64,000 nt of DNA from NCBI GenBank assembly GCA_016124575.1, contig WGNM01000020.1:1-64000 (forward strand). The letters run 5' to 3'. This stretch comes from Cryomorphaceae bacterium. GTDB lineage: Bacteria > Bacteroidota > Bacteroidia > Flavobacteriales_D > Sanyastnellaceae. Shown here piece by piece: positions 7,786 to 16,723 of this stretch; the first letter of the stretch is position 1; every line of letters begins with the position of its first letter. A model generated the notes under the pieces. It saw only the letters and a program-made list of their open reading frames with translations. It was not told the DNA's origin and searched no databases. Both the position numbers and the translations under genes were made by a program.

Positions 7786-10314
7786 TCACAGCTCACCAAG
7801 GTTCATGCCAATACTAAAATGGAATTGTCCGCGGGCCATCGTTGGGGCTTCTGGAATGTCGTCAAAGCGCCATCCATAGTCAAGTCCGAGCAACCCGAAC
7901 ATAGGCAAATAAATTCGTAAACCAACTCCTCCAGAACGCTTAACGTCAAAAGGATTGAAATCGCGTACATCGCTCCATGTTCTTCCTGCCTCAAGGAATG
8001 TCAATGCATAAATTGTTGCACTCGGGTTTGTCGATAGCGGATAGCGCAATTCAACGCTGTACTTCGCTATTGCTGGTGATCCAGAGTTCGGACTAGGATA
8101 TGTAACCGAAAGATCATCGTATCCGCGTAGGTTCACAATCTCACGTCCGTCAAGCAAGAACCCAGATAAGAAAACACCACCCAAGTAATAGCGCTCAAAG
8201 GGCGACAACCCAACACTCTTATTGTACATACCTAACATCCCCAAGCCCATGTTGGCGTTCAAAACCAACCTCCGTGGATTTTCTTCTGAGCTGCGTGTAA
8301 GCGGTGTATACCACGAAGCCGTGAATTTCCATTTGTGGTACTCCACCCACTTGAATCGCTCCTGCTCTGTGGCGTTTTCGTAATCTTTACTATTGAACAA
8401 TGAATACGGAGGCGTAAGTTTCGCCGTAAACTTGATGTTCGACCCCCAAGTCGGGAAAATAGGATCGCTCACTGAGTTACGTTGCAGCGACCACGACAAT
8501 GCAAGGTTGTTCGATTTCCCATCGGAGAATGAGAAGAAGGTCTGAAAGTTTTGAAGCGTAAAATGCTGATAGCTCAAAGAGGCATACATCAAGAACCAGT
8601 CATCAGGTCGTTTCCAACGCTGACCCAATCCGATACTTCCTCCATTAATAACCAATTCCTGACGAAGTGGATTCGGCTCGCCGTCTATGATTCTTTTTTG
8701 TCCGTTAGATTGAATAGATCTCCACAATCCAAACGACAATGAGTTCGGCTTTTTACCTCCCAACCACGGCTCAGTGAATGAAAAGTTGTAGCTCTGGAAA
8801 AATGATCCGTTCGTTTGCGCACGTATTGATAGCTGCTGTCCATCTCCTGATGGAATCGGAGTCCACGCCCCTTTCTTGAACATTTTCTTCAGTGAGAAAT
8901 TCGTAAAGCTCAAACCAAGTGTTCCGACTACGCGACCACCACCCCATCCTCCTGAAAGCTCAATTTGATCTGAAGGCTTCTCTTCTACGACATATTCGAT
9001 GTCGACTGTGCCATTCTCAGGGTTTTGGGTGGGATTGATTTGGAATGCCTCGGGATTGAAATAGTTCAATCGCGCCAACTCCCGCTGTGTGCGAATGATG
9101 TCTGTTCGTGAAAACAAATCACCCGGACGGGTTATAATCTCCCGATAGATAACATGGTCGTTCGTTTTGGTGTTACCCGTCACTTTAACCTTTCCAATGC
9201 GGAACTGCTTCCCTTCAACAATGCGAATCTCAATGTCGATGCTATCGTTCTCTACCAACAACTCAACAGGAATGGCCTGAAACATCAAATACCCGTCGTC
9301 TTGGTACAATGAGTTAACATCGACACCTTTTTGGTTCATGAACAAGCGGGTCTCGAGGTTTTCTAAGTTGTAAATATCCCCACTCTTGATTTTTAAAATT
9401 GAGTCAAGTTGTGTAGATCTGTACTTCGTATTTCCCGAAAACGTGATGTTGCGGAAGTAAAATTTATTTCCTTCATCAACGGTAATATCAATTCCTATTC
9501 TCCCAACTCCAGTTTTATAAATGCTATCACCTGTAATAATCGCATCTCGGTAACCGGCTTTGTTGTATTTGGCGAGAATGTTCTTTTTATCGTCTTCGTA
9601 GTTCTGATCGATGAACTTAGAACTTTTGAAAACCCTCCACCAGCGCTTTTGTTTGGTTTCTTTGAATGACCGTCTGAGCTTTGCTTCTTTCAGTTTTTCA
9701 ACTCCAATGAAATTGATATGATCGATCTTCACACGCGGACCTTGGTTGATCTTCATGACCAAGGAAACACTGTTCTCCACAAGCGGGTCTACAACGGTTT
9801 CCATTTCGACCTGAACGTCGTAGTGTCCTTTATCGATATAGTAATCGAGAATCTTCGCTTTGGTATTGGCCAGCAAATTTTCATTCACAATCTTACCTCG
9901 CATCAAAGAGATCTTCTCTTTCAAATTCTCCCTTTCAGAGCGCTTGATACCAGTAAAGGAATACTTCGACAATCGGGGCATTTCTTCAACATCGATAACC
10001 AAATAGATATCCTCACCACGCGTTTCTGCGGCATAAATGGCTATGTCTGCGAAAAGTTGCTGATCCCATAAGGTTTTCACAGCTTTCGTGATTTCATCGC
10101 CTGGGATATTGATGCGGTCGCCAACCTGCAATCCGCTAAAAAGTTTTACCGCCTGTACATCGGTAAAAGCAGCACCGGTAACAGTAATTCCTGCAATTCT
10201 GTACTCACGTGGATTGCTGTAGTCGATTGTTTTCCCCAGCTTGGTGGGCTGAGCAAACGCAACCAGTGCAAAAAGCATTGTGCATATCGTCAATAGCAGT
10301 TTCATAGTCTTCAT
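7786..10314 (-). CDS. bamA: Outer membrane protein assembly factor BamA
   Basis: Omp85-family insertase that folds beta-barrels into the outer membrane, 842 residues. The signal peptide ends near residue 22 (VAFAQ). Several POTRA domains follow up to about residue 450, and the rest is the barrel. The C-terminal part has the family SGGVGLRIYLPMFGLLGLDYGWRF, written here in two parts: SGGVGLRIYLPMFG, then LLGLDYGWRF. The chain ends FHFSIGMNLGEL. A TTG three bases upstream could also start the frame, but the ATG at 10314 is preferred. It is four codons from uppS upstream and close to the two skp genes downstream, giving an envelope assembly operon. Confidence 0.95.
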   Translation of the reverse strand: MKTMKLLLTICTMLFALVAFAQPTKLGKTIDYSNPREYRIAGITVTGAAFTDVQAVKLFSGLQVGDRINIPGDEITKAVKTLWDQQLFADIAIYAAETRGEDIYLVIDVEEMPRLSKYSFTGIKRSERENLKEKISLMRGKIVNENLLANTKAKILDYYIDKGHYDVQVEMETVVDPLVENSVSLVMKINQGPRVKIDHINFIGVEKLKEAKLRRSFKETKQKRWWRVFKSSKFIDQNYEDDKKNILAKYNKAGYRDAIITGDSIYKTGVGRIGIDITVDEGNKFYFRNITFSGNTKYRSTQLDSILKIKSGDIYNLENLETRLFMNQKGVDVNSLYQDDGYLMFQAIPVELLVENDSIDIEIRIVEGKQFRIGKVKVTGNTKTNDHVIYREIITRPGDLFSRTDIIRTQRELARLNYFNPEAFQINPTQNPENGTVDIEYVVEEKPSDQIELSGGWGGGRVVGTLGLSFTNFSLKKMFKKGAWTPIPSGDGQQLSIRAQTNGSFFQSYNFSFTEPWLGGKKPNSLSFGLWRSIQSNGQKRIIDGEPNPLRQELVINGGSIGLGQRWKRPDDWFLMYASLSYQHFTLQNFQTFFSFSDGKSNNLALSWSLQRNSVSDPIFPTWGSNIKFTAKLTPPYSLFNSKDYENATEQERFKWVEYHKWKFTASWYTPLTRSSEENPRRLVLNANMGLGMLGMYNKSVGLSPFERYYLGGVFLSGFLLDGREIVNLRGYDDLSVTYPSPNSGSPAIAKYSVELRYPLSTNPSATIYALTFLEAGRTWSDVRDFNPFDVKRSGGVGLRIYLPMFGLLGLDYGWRFDDIPEAPTMARGQFHFSIGMNLGEL

Positions 10315-10321
10315 CAATTAC

Positions 10322-11044
10322 CTACTGTTCGGCTGTTTTACCAAATCGTCGTTGTCGCTTCTGAAACTCTTTGATGGCTTCTTGAAAATCTACTTCCCGA
10401 AAGTCTGGCCAATATTTTTTCATAAAATACAACTCTGCATAAGCGATTTGCCATAGCAAAAAGTTACTTACTCGTTGCTCACCGCTTGTCCGAATTACAA
10501 GCTCAGGGTCTGGAATATCTTTGGTAGATAGGTGTTCAGAAATCAACTTCTCGGTTACCTCTTTGGGATCAATGCCCGACGATACGATCGACTTGACTGC
10601 TTCTATTATCTCCCACCGGGCACTGTACGAAAGCGCCAAAATGAGATTGATCCCTGTGTTTTTTGCAGTGCTTGTAATGGCCGCTTTCAACTCATCACGG
10701 CAGCTGTCAGGCAAATCGTCGATGGCACCAATGGCGCGAAGGCGGACGTTGTTTTTGTCTAAATCTTGAACTTCGCGGACAATCGTTTGAACCAGTAGAT
10801 CCATCAAAGCTTCTACTTCTTGCTTTGGTCGATTCCAGTTCTCTGTGGAAAAGGCATAAAGGGTTAGGTATCTTACACCCAGTTCGGTTGCGGCTTTTAA
10901 GGCTGCACGGACAGCTTCAACACCATGCAAATGTCCAAATACACGTTCATGACCTTTTTCACGCGCCCAACGGCCGTTTCCATCCATTATGATGGCTACG
11001 TGTGCTGGTACGTTGTTCTGGTCGATATCCGAAATATCTGTCAT
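10322..11044 (-). CDS. uppS: Isoprenyl (undecaprenyl) diphosphate synthase
   Basis: Cis-prenyltransferase making the C55 lipid carrier for peptidoglycan and glycan assembly, about 240 residues, at the cytoplasmic membrane. The signature IIMDGNGRWAR holds the catalytic Asp near residue 21. FSTENWNRP and the C-terminal IRTSGEQRVSNFLLWQ and AYAELYF motifs are all present. A frame extension of 15 codons upstream exists, but the ATG at 11044 matches family starts. A perfect TACATTTG box lies upstream at 11143-11136, so the gene probably heads the uppS-bamA-skp-skp transcript while also following porG. Confidence 0.95.
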   Translation of the reverse strand: MTDISDIDQNNVPAHVAIIMDGNGRWAREKGHERVFGHLHGVEAVRAALKAATELGVRYLTLYAFSTENWNRPKQEVEALMDLLVQTIVREVQDLDKNNVRLRAIGAIDDLPDSCRDELKAAITSTAKNTGINLILALSYSARWEIIEAVKSIVSSGIDPKEVTEKLISEHLSTKDIPDPELVIRTSGEQRVSNFLLWQIAYAELYFMKKYWPDFREVDFQEAIKEFQKRQRRFGKTAEQ

Positions 11045-11135
11045 TTGCTTGTTTCCAATTAACCATGCTTCAACGGAAAAAACGTCCATTTATTCCTGTC
11101 AAAGAAAAAGGAGTTCAATCTGAAGTTTTGGAGGG

Positions 11136-11143
11136 CAAATGTA
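11136..11143 (-). promoter_or_regulatory. -7 promoter box upstream of uppS
   Basis: TACATTTG on the minus strand is an exact match to TAnnTTTG, about 90 bases before the uppS ATG. No TTG is found at 17-22 bases upstream, so only the -7 element is supported. Confidence 0.4.
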
Positions 11144-11167
11144 CCCCAAAAAAAGTGATTGGAAAAA

Positions 11168-11998
11168 CTATTGATTCCAACAGGTAGTTGGCGCCTTACC
11201 AAGGCGGATAGACAAGGTTACCGTGGAGAAATTGTACCAGTCTTTTCGGCCTGCATCTCCGCGCGAAAAACCAGCATTGGATGTTGTTCCGTCTTCACCA
11301 CGAAGACTGCGATCGGCAAGCAAGGCTGAGAGCACTCCGTTTTCTTCCGACAAAACAGCTGGCGAAACATACTTTCCACTGACATCATCGAGGTAATCGG
11401 TGTATGTTTTTCGCATTCCCCATTCAAAGCTTACCGCAACAATCGAAAAAAGATTGATTTTTAATCCGGCGCCAAAAGGCCAAGAAATGCCATTCAAAGC
11501 ATAAAAATCGCCCCCTTCTGTGGTGCCCTGACCTTCTGTGCCTAATGGCTGCAACTCATAATATTTCCCTTGATACTGCGCTTGCGGCTTGTGCTTGTAA
11601 TAGGCTAAGCCGAGGAATAAATAGGGCGAAATGGGATATTTCGGATTTCCAATTTGATAATTGAAAAAGTTAAGCTCCGCAGTCACAGCGCCTTCCATGA
11701 TTTCATTCTTGAAAGACAAATTACGATTGACCATCCATGCGTCTGAACTTTCTGCATCACTGGCCTGTATTGAGCCATATGTAAACGACCCTTTGATGGT
11801 CCATCTGCGCGATAAGTTGCTACGGCACATCAACCCAACAGCTAACTTTTTTTCGCCTCCAAAATGCTTGTATGGGTTGAGGTCACCAATGTAATATGCC
11901 GTGCCTCCAACAATGCCAAACTCATGACTTTGTTCGAACTTCTTTTGTGAGAACATCGACAACGGAAGTAACAGAAAGAGGATTAAAAAGCGCATCAT
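11168..11998 (-). CDS. porG: PorG-like outer-membrane protein (DUF6089), T9SS component
   Basis: A 276-residue outer-membrane beta-barrel protein of the DUF6089 family. Signal peptide 1-17 (ends MFSQ), then the hallmark EFGIVGGTAYYIGDLNP near residues 25-42. Alternating amphipathic strands follow, ending in VTLSIRLGKAP. PorG of Porphyromonas gingivalis is needed for T9SS secretion and its gene also lies next to uppS, bamA and two ompH genes. The family and the shared gene order are the basis for the name. The role here is inferred. It links the secretion system to the BAM assembly cluster in one block. Confidence 0.82.
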   Translation of the reverse strand: MMRFLILFLLLPLSMFSQKKFEQSHEFGIVGGTAYYIGDLNPYKHFGGEKKLAVGLMCRSNLSRRWTIKGSFTYGSIQASDAESSDAWMVNRNLSFKNEIMEGAVTAELNFFNYQIGNPKYPISPYLFLGLAYYKHKPQAQYQGKYYELQPLGTEGQGTTEGGDFYALNGISWPFGAGLKINLFSIVAVSFEWGMRKTYTDYLDDVSGKYVSPAVLSEENGVLSALLADRSLRGEDGTTSNAGFSRGDAGRKDWYNFSTVTLSIRLGKAPTTCWNQ

Positions 11999-12045
11999 TG
12001 AAGTGATTTAGCTGCCTTGTTAACGTAGAAACTTCAAAAGTGTTG

Positions 12046-12053
12046 CAAAGATA
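12046..12053 (-). promoter_or_regulatory. -7 promoter box upstream of porG
   Basis: TATCTTTG on the minus strand is the optimal Bacteroidota -7 sequence, between the nadK stop (12064) and the porG start (11998). The nearest upstream TTG is 24 bases away, slightly long. Confidence 0.45.
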
Positions 12054-12063
12054 AGTGTTTCAA

Positions 12064-12939
12064 TTAGTTCCTGCGATCAATTCCCCACATCATCTTGTTT
12101 CGAATGGTTTGGAAAAAATGCTGATGCTCGAGGTTGAGCAAGGTGATTTTAAAGGGGGCATTCGACAACACAACATCTACTGAACCAGGTAAAGCAAACG
12201 ATCGCGAATCCAATGTCAGCAGATATTCAGATGACCTGCCATCGGCCCGCAACCTTACTTGTTTGTTGTTGGGCAAAACCAATGGACGAACATTCAAATT
12301 GTGTGGGGCAATGGGTGTCATTATGATGTTCTCCGAATCGGGTGTCACAATCGGTCCACCGCAGCTCAACGAGTAGGCTGTTGAACCAGTTGGCGTTGCC
12401 ACAATCAATCCATCTGCCCAATAAGTATTGATGAACTTATTCTCCAAATATGCATGCACAGTTACCATCGACGCATCGTCTTTCTTGTGAATGGTGACTT
12501 CGTTGAGTGCAAATGGAAACTCTCCTAGATCTATGCCTTCGGCGTAAATCTGAATCAGACTGCGGTTGTCGGCAACAACGCGACCCTCATTTACTGCCTT
12601 GAGAGCTGTCTCTATGTCTTCAGTAGAAACGTTTGAAAGAAAACCAAGCCGACCGGTATTGACACCCAAAATAGGGATTCCAGAATCACGCACCATGGTT
12701 ACTGTGTCGAGCAAAGTGCCATCGCCACCAATGGAAATAAGCAAATCACACCCAATCAGGTCGTTGTGAAATTCGAATGTCTTGAAATCGGCATCAACAG
12801 CCGGACGAGTATGCAGGAATTCAAGAAATTTTTTGAAAAAAATGATCTCATGACCTTGGTCAATAAGCACTTTCACCAACTCCCGAATGGAATGGTCAAA
12901 CTCCTCCGTAAACTGTCGTCCGTAAACTGCAACTTTCAT
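12064..12939 (-). CDS. nadK: NAD kinase
   Basis: Phosphorylates NAD to NADP in the cytoplasm, 291 residues. The catalytic and nucleotide motif GGDGTLLDT is at 71-79, the NE dipeptide in FALNEVTIHK and the ligand-binding ADGLIVATPTGSTAYSLS follow in the expected order. It lies 27 bases after the CBS-domain gene, with which it probably shares a transcript, a pairing commonly seen in Bacteroidota. A TAACTTCG box five bases before the ATG could also give it its own start. Confidence 0.95.
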   Translation of the reverse strand: MKVAVYGRQFTEEFDHSIRELVKVLIDQGHEIIFFKKFLEFLHTRPAVDADFKTFEFHNDLIGCDLLISIGGDGTLLDTVTMVRDSGIPILGVNTGRLGFLSNVSTEDIETALKAVNEGRVVADNRSLIQIYAEGIDLGEFPFALNEVTIHKKDDASMVTVHAYLENKFINTYWADGLIVATPTGSTAYSLSCGGPIVTPDSENIIMTPIAPHNLNVRPLVLPNNKQVRLRADGRSSEYLLTLDSRSFALPGSVDVVLSNAPFKITLLNLEHQHFFQTIRNKMMWGIDRRN

Positions 12940-12966
12940 CGCAACGAAGTTAGTACAATTAAACGA

Positions 12967-13623
12967 TCAGATATTCAGATAGCGCATGAGTTCATCATAC
13001 CTTCTGCGCAAGTCGTCTTCGAAGGTTGGTGCATCAAAAAATGCTTTGATGACGTAGTCGAAACGTTGCAAAGTTTGAACAATGGCTGTAATTTCGGTTT
13101 TGTTGATCTTCAGTGAAACCTGAATTCTCCGACTGTCGTCGATATTGGTAATCGATGCGCTCAGCACTTTGGCATCGTTCTCTTCAATGAGCCGTGCCAA
13201 AGTAGCGAGTGAATAGTCAATGTCGTTCATTTCGAGGACGATGATTGAGCCTTCGGCGCGAACAGATTGCATCTCTGCGAAATATTCTACCAAACTCTGC
13301 AAGCTGATCTCACCTTTGTACACACTCTCTCCGTCGGCAACAGGAAGTGTTGTTAATTTAAAATCGGCAAAAATCTCGATTACCTCATACACGTGCTGGT
13401 GCGGATGAACACGGTGATCGAGCAAAGGCACGTCTTTCAAACGTGTTATATCGGCATCGAAAGAAAGTAAACCATTCTCTTCTACCAATCCCAAAAGTTT
13501 GTTGCCATCAAGAACAGCAAGATGCGACACCTTCCAATCTTCCATGTACTGCAAAGCAGTGTCTACGGTATCTTCCGCGATCAGCGTTGGAAGGTCTTGC
13601 GAAATTATTTTTTCTACGTTCAA
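12967..13623 (-). CDS. CBS-domain protein (218 aa)
   Basis: Soluble cytoplasmic protein with a pair of CBS domains in residues 1-125 (SQDLPTLIAEDTVDTALQ and the DHRVHPHQHVYEV repeat), then an ACT-like region at about 140-200 with IVLEMNDIDYSLATLARL. CBS pairs usually bind adenine nucleotides. Which ligand is bound here is unknown. It stands at the head of the leftward nadK-porG-uppS-bamA block and diverges from pdxJ across a 109-base gap with a palindromic promoter region. Conserved position next to nadK suggests a link to adenylate or NAD status, which is inference. Confidence 0.8.
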   Translation of the reverse strand: MNVEKIISQDLPTLIAEDTVDTALQYMEDWKVSHLAVLDGNKLLGLVEENGLLSFDADITRLKDVPLLDHRVHPHQHVYEVIEIFADFKLTTLPVADGESVYKGEISLQSLVEYFAEMQSVRAEGSIIVLEMNDIDYSLATLARLIEENDAKVLSASITNIDDSRRIQVSLKINKTEITAIVQTLQRFDYVIKAFFDAPTFEDDLRRRYDELMRYLNI

Positions 13624-13632
13624 ATGATCTGA

Positions 13633-13662
13633 TTTTGTGCTCGCCTAAGAAGCGTACTTTTG
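13633..13662 (+). promoter_or_regulatory. Promoter for pdxJ inside a divergent palindromic region
   Basis: TTTTG (13633-13637), 17 bases, then TACTTTTG (13655-13662), an exact -7 match. A second exact box, TAACTTTG, lies at 13672-13679. TACTTTT and AAAAGTA (13655-13661 and 13667-13673) form an inverted repeat, so a near-identical box (TACTTTTA) faces the CBS gene. Confidence 0.5.
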
Positions 13663-13732
13663 CTGTAAAAGTAACTTTGTTTAGACGTTATACATTTTTA
13701 AGACGTCCAAAGTTCGAACAAGTTGTTCAGGA

Positions 13733-14464
13733 ATGAAAAATAATCGTGTTTCGCTTTCGGTAAACATCAACAAAATTGCCACGATTCGCAATGCTCGTGG
13801 TGGAAATGTCCCGGATGTTTTATTAGCCGCCCAACGCATTGAGTCGTTCGGTGCTCAAGGAATTACAGTGCACCCGCGCCCTGATGAAAGGCACATCACA
13901 TACTCCGATGTGTATAATTTGAGCAAAATTGTGACCACTGAATTCAATGTTGAGGGTTATCCTTCGCCAGATTTTTTGAAGATGGTTGAAGATGTAAAAC
14001 CACACCAAGTTACCCTTGTTCCTGATCCGCCAGGGGTTCTGACTAGCAATGCTGGGTGGGACACTTTGACACATGCTTCGTTCCTGAAAGATGTTATTGC
14101 ACAGCTTAAAGCAGGCGGCATGCGCACCAGTGTATTCGTCGATACAGATTTGAAAATGATTGATGGAGCTGTCGAAATCGGAGCTGACCGTATTGAGTTA
14201 TACACCGAATCGTACGCTGTGAACTTTCATAACGACAAAGCAGCAGCGGTTCAACCGTTCTCGCTAGCAGCAGCGCATGGCGCTGGATTGGGACTAAAAA
14301 TAAATGCTGGTCATGATTTAGATCTTGCGAATTTGAAGTTCTTCGCTGCGTCAATTCCTGAGCTGGTGGAGGTTTCTATTGGACATGCATTGATAAGTGA
14401 TGCGTTGTATTACGGACTTGAAAACACGGTGCAGATGTATCTGCGCCAGTTACACGAAGCATGA
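13733..14464 (+). CDS. pdxJ: Pyridoxine 5'-phosphate synthase
   Basis: Condenses 1-deoxyxylulose 5-phosphate with 3-amino-2-oxopropyl phosphate, the last ring-closing step of the DXP-dependent vitamin B6 pathway. TIM barrel of 243 residues. N-terminal [16 protein letters not shown], the catalytic [11 protein letters not shown] (His47, Arg49), and the phosphate-binding LKINAGHDL and [12 protein letters not shown] near the C-terminus are all present. It is coupled to the following hydrolase gene by an ATGA overlap at 14461-14464. Confidence 0.95.
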   Translation: MKNNRVSLSVNINKIATIRNARGGNVPDVLLAAQRIESFGAQGITVHPRPDERHITYSDVYNLSKIVTTEFNVEGYPSPDFLKMVEDVKPHQVTLVPDPPGVLTSNAGWDTLTHASFLKDVIAQLKAGGMRTSVFVDTDLKMIDGAVEIGADRIELYTESYAVNFHNDKAAAVQPFSLAAAHGAGLGLKINAGHDLDLANLKFFAASIPELVEVSIGHALISDALYYGLENTVQMYLRQLHEA

Positions 14465-15225
14465 AATTAAGTTTTAAGGCTCAAGGAGATGGCCGACCCC
14501 TAGTAATCCTTCACGGACTATTCGGTTCTGGCGATAACTGGCAAACCATGGCCAATCGCTTTGCGGCAGATTTTAAAGTTTACCTTGTTGATCAGAGAAA
14601 TCACGGACACTCAGCGCATACCCCTGACCATTCTTATCGCCTTATGGCGGATGACCTCTTGGAATTCTTCGAAGAACATGAGATTAAGGATGCGGTGCTT
14701 CTCGGACATTCAATGGGTGGTAAGACGGCCATGTTGTTCGCCTCAGAAAACAGTTACTTGCTCGATAAACTGGTTGTTGCCGATATTGCCCCAAAACAAT
14801 ACCCTCCTCATCACCAGCACATTCTCGCGGCGTTGAATAGTGTAGATTTTCAAACCATGAATACGCGAAAGCTCGTGGAAGCACAGTTGAGAACCATTCT
14901 GACTGATGACGACACGATCTTCTTCATGCTGAAGAACTTGTATTGGAAAACCCCAGGTCAACTCGATTGGCGATTCAATGTCTCTGTGCTTTCAAAAACC
15001 ATTGCAGATATAACTGATGACGGCGGACAGCAAATATGTCTGGTCGATACGCTTTTTGTCCGTGGATTGAATTCAAATTACATTACTGACGAAGATCAGA
15101 TTTACCTCGATCATTACTTTCCTCACAACCAACTTTCTAGTATTGACGGGGCTGGACACTGGCTTCACGCCGAAGCGCCAGACAAATTTTTCGAAATCGT
15201 TCATGGATTTTTAATCGGTGCTTAA
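14461..15225 (+). CDS. Alpha/beta hydrolase (YbfF-like esterase)
   Basis: Cytoplasmic serine hydrolase of 254 residues. The oxyanion region [10 protein letters not shown] is at 18-27, the nucleophile elbow GHSMGG has Ser84, an acidic residue lies in the second half, and the catalytic His is in GAGHW near 239. The VDQRNHGHS motif at 43-51 is typical of the YbfF group of short-chain esterases. The natural substrate is unknown. It overlaps pdxJ by four bases, so it is translated from the same message. No terminator is visible after it. Confidence 0.85.
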   Translation: MKLSFKAQGDGRPLVILHGLFGSGDNWQTMANRFAADFKVYLVDQRNHGHSAHTPDHSYRLMADDLLEFFEEHEIKDAVLLGHSMGGKTAMLFASENSYLLDKLVVADIAPKQYPPHHQHILAALNSVDFQTMNTRKLVEAQLRTILTDDDTIFFMLKNLYWKTPGQLDWRFNVSVLSKTIADITDDGGQQICLVDTLFVRGLNSNYITDEDQIYLDHYFPHNQLSSIDGAGHWLHAEAPDKFFEIVHGFLIGA

Positions 15226-15258
15226 CGGGGAAAAGCAACCTTTTGTCGAAAATTTCGT

Positions 15259-15266
15259 ATTTTTGT
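15259..15266 (+). promoter_or_regulatory. -7 promoter box of the cytochrome c peroxidase gene
   Basis: TATTTTTG, an exact TAnnTTTG match, about 40 bases before the start. A TTTTG is present only 13 bases upstream, shorter than consensus. Confidence 0.4.
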
Positions 15267-15305
15267 GAGTAACTAAACAACAACCTTTTACGAAAAATAC
15301 ACTTT

Positions 15306-16670
15306 ATGATGAATTTGATCTCTCGGTTTGTCCTTTTATCTGTTGTCGCTGGAAGCGTACTTACAGGTTGTAAAAAAGACAAACCTGAAGACCAGATCAC
15401 ACAAGCTGTGAATCTGGATGCAGAATTGAGAAACGTGTTGGAGAGCGCCTCGAACGGCGAAGGGATGAACTTTTTCATCTTACCAGAAAGTCATCAATAC
15501 AGTTTGATTCCTCAAGATCCTTTAAACCCCATTAACTCTGCCAAGGTAGAATTAGGGAAATTGCTTTTCCATGAAACGGGAATAGGATTGGCTCCGAAAT
15601 ATGACGACATGGGAACAGCTACATATTCATGTGCTTCATGTCACCATGCTCAAGCTGGCTTCCAAGCAAATCTGCGTCAAGGTATTGCTGAAGGTGGTAT
15701 TGGATTTGGAATGGCGGGTGAAGGCCGACAGGCGCATCCTGCTTACCCATTAGACAGTCTTGACACACAGCCAATTCGCACGCCATCGGCAATGAACGGT
15801 GCTTACCAGCAGGTAACATTGTGGAATGGCCAGTTTGGTGGAGTTGGAATGAACGTCGGTACAGAAGGTCAGTGGACACCAGGCACCCCGAAGTTTGTTA
15901 ATAATTTTGGTCATGAAGGATTGGAGACACAGGCCATTGCTGGTTTATCAGTACACCGTATGGTTGTTGATGAGCAAGTGTGTGCTGAAATCAACATGTA
16001 CGAAGACCTTTTTAATATCGCTTTCCCAACATGGCCGCAAGCTACGCGCTACACAGTGCGCACTGCTGGAATGGCTATTGCCGCTTATGAGCGTACCATG
16101 TTATCGAACCAAGCTCCTTGGCAGGATTATCTTCGCGGCAATTACGCCTCGATGACAGACAGCGAAAAGCGTGGTGCCATTTTGTTTTTCAGCAAAGCTG
16201 AATGTAACAAATGCCACAACGGTCCTGCTCTTAACGACATGGCGTTCTATGCTTTAGGAATGAATGACTTGAACGGACCTGGCATTGTAAACGGACCGAC
16301 ACAAGATTTAGGTCGCGGAGGTTTTACACAGAACCCAGAAGACAACTTCAAATTCAAAGTACCGCAATTGTATAACTTGAAAGACTCTCCATTCTTCGGT
16401 CACGGAGGAAACTTCACGAGCGTTAGAGAAGTTGTAGAATACAAAAATGCTGGTGTTCCGCAGAACGCTATGGTTGCAGGATCTCAACTAGCGGCTGATT
16501 TTCATCCTCTTGGATTGACCGAGAATGAGATTACCGACTTGGTGAACTTCATTGAAAACGCCTTGTATGATGCCAACCTCATGCGTTATGTGCCGGATGC
16601 ACTTCCTTCTGGAAACTGTTTCCCTAACAACGATGCTATCAGTATCATCGATCAGGGATGTGAATTGTAA
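15306..16670 (+). CDS. Lipoprotein di-haem cytochrome c peroxidase / MauG-like protein
   Basis: Periplasmic or surface-anchored c-type cytochrome of 454 residues. The lipobox LTGC places the lipidated Cys at residue 22. Two haem c motifs occur: CASCH at about 109-113 and CNKCH at about 300-304, the arrangement of di-haem cytochrome c peroxidases, which reduce hydrogen peroxide with electrons from small cytochromes. The C-terminal GHGGNFTSVREVVEYKN is family typical. Members of this family also act as MauG-like or other oxidases, so the substrate is not certain. A strong terminator follows within 25 bases. Confidence 0.88.
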   Translation: MMNLISRFVLLSVVAGSVLTGCKKDKPEDQITQAVNLDAELRNVLESASNGEGMNFFILPESHQYSLIPQDPLNPINSAKVELGKLLFHETGIGLAPKYDDMGTATYSCASCHHAQAGFQANLRQGIAEGGIGFGMAGEGRQAHPAYPLDSLDTQPIRTPSAMNGAYQQVTLWNGQFGGVGMNVGTEGQWTPGTPKFVNNFGHEGLETQAIAGLSVHRMVVDEQVCAEINMYEDLFNIAFPTWPQATRYTVRTAGMAIAAYERTMLSNQAPWQDYLRGNYASMTDSEKRGAILFFSKAECNKCHNGPALNDMAFYALGMNDLNGPGIVNGPTQDLGRGGFTQNPEDNFKFKVPQLYNLKDSPFFGHGGNFTSVREVVEYKNAGVPQNAMVAGSQLAADFHPLGLTENEITDLVNFIENALYDANLMRYVPDALPSGNCFPNNDAISIIDQGCEL

Positions 16671-16693
16671 AAATATTGAACTTCTGTTCGTTG

Positions 16694-16720
16694 AAACGTC
16701 TGCCTTGTGCAGACGTTTTT
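16694..16720 (+). terminator. Rho-independent terminator after the cytochrome c peroxidase gene
   Basis: AAACGTCTGC and GCAGACGTTT form a 10-bp stem around CTTGT, ending in T-rich sequence. It lies between the convergent peroxidase and ClC genes. Confidence 0.85.
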
Positions 16721-16723
16721 GTT

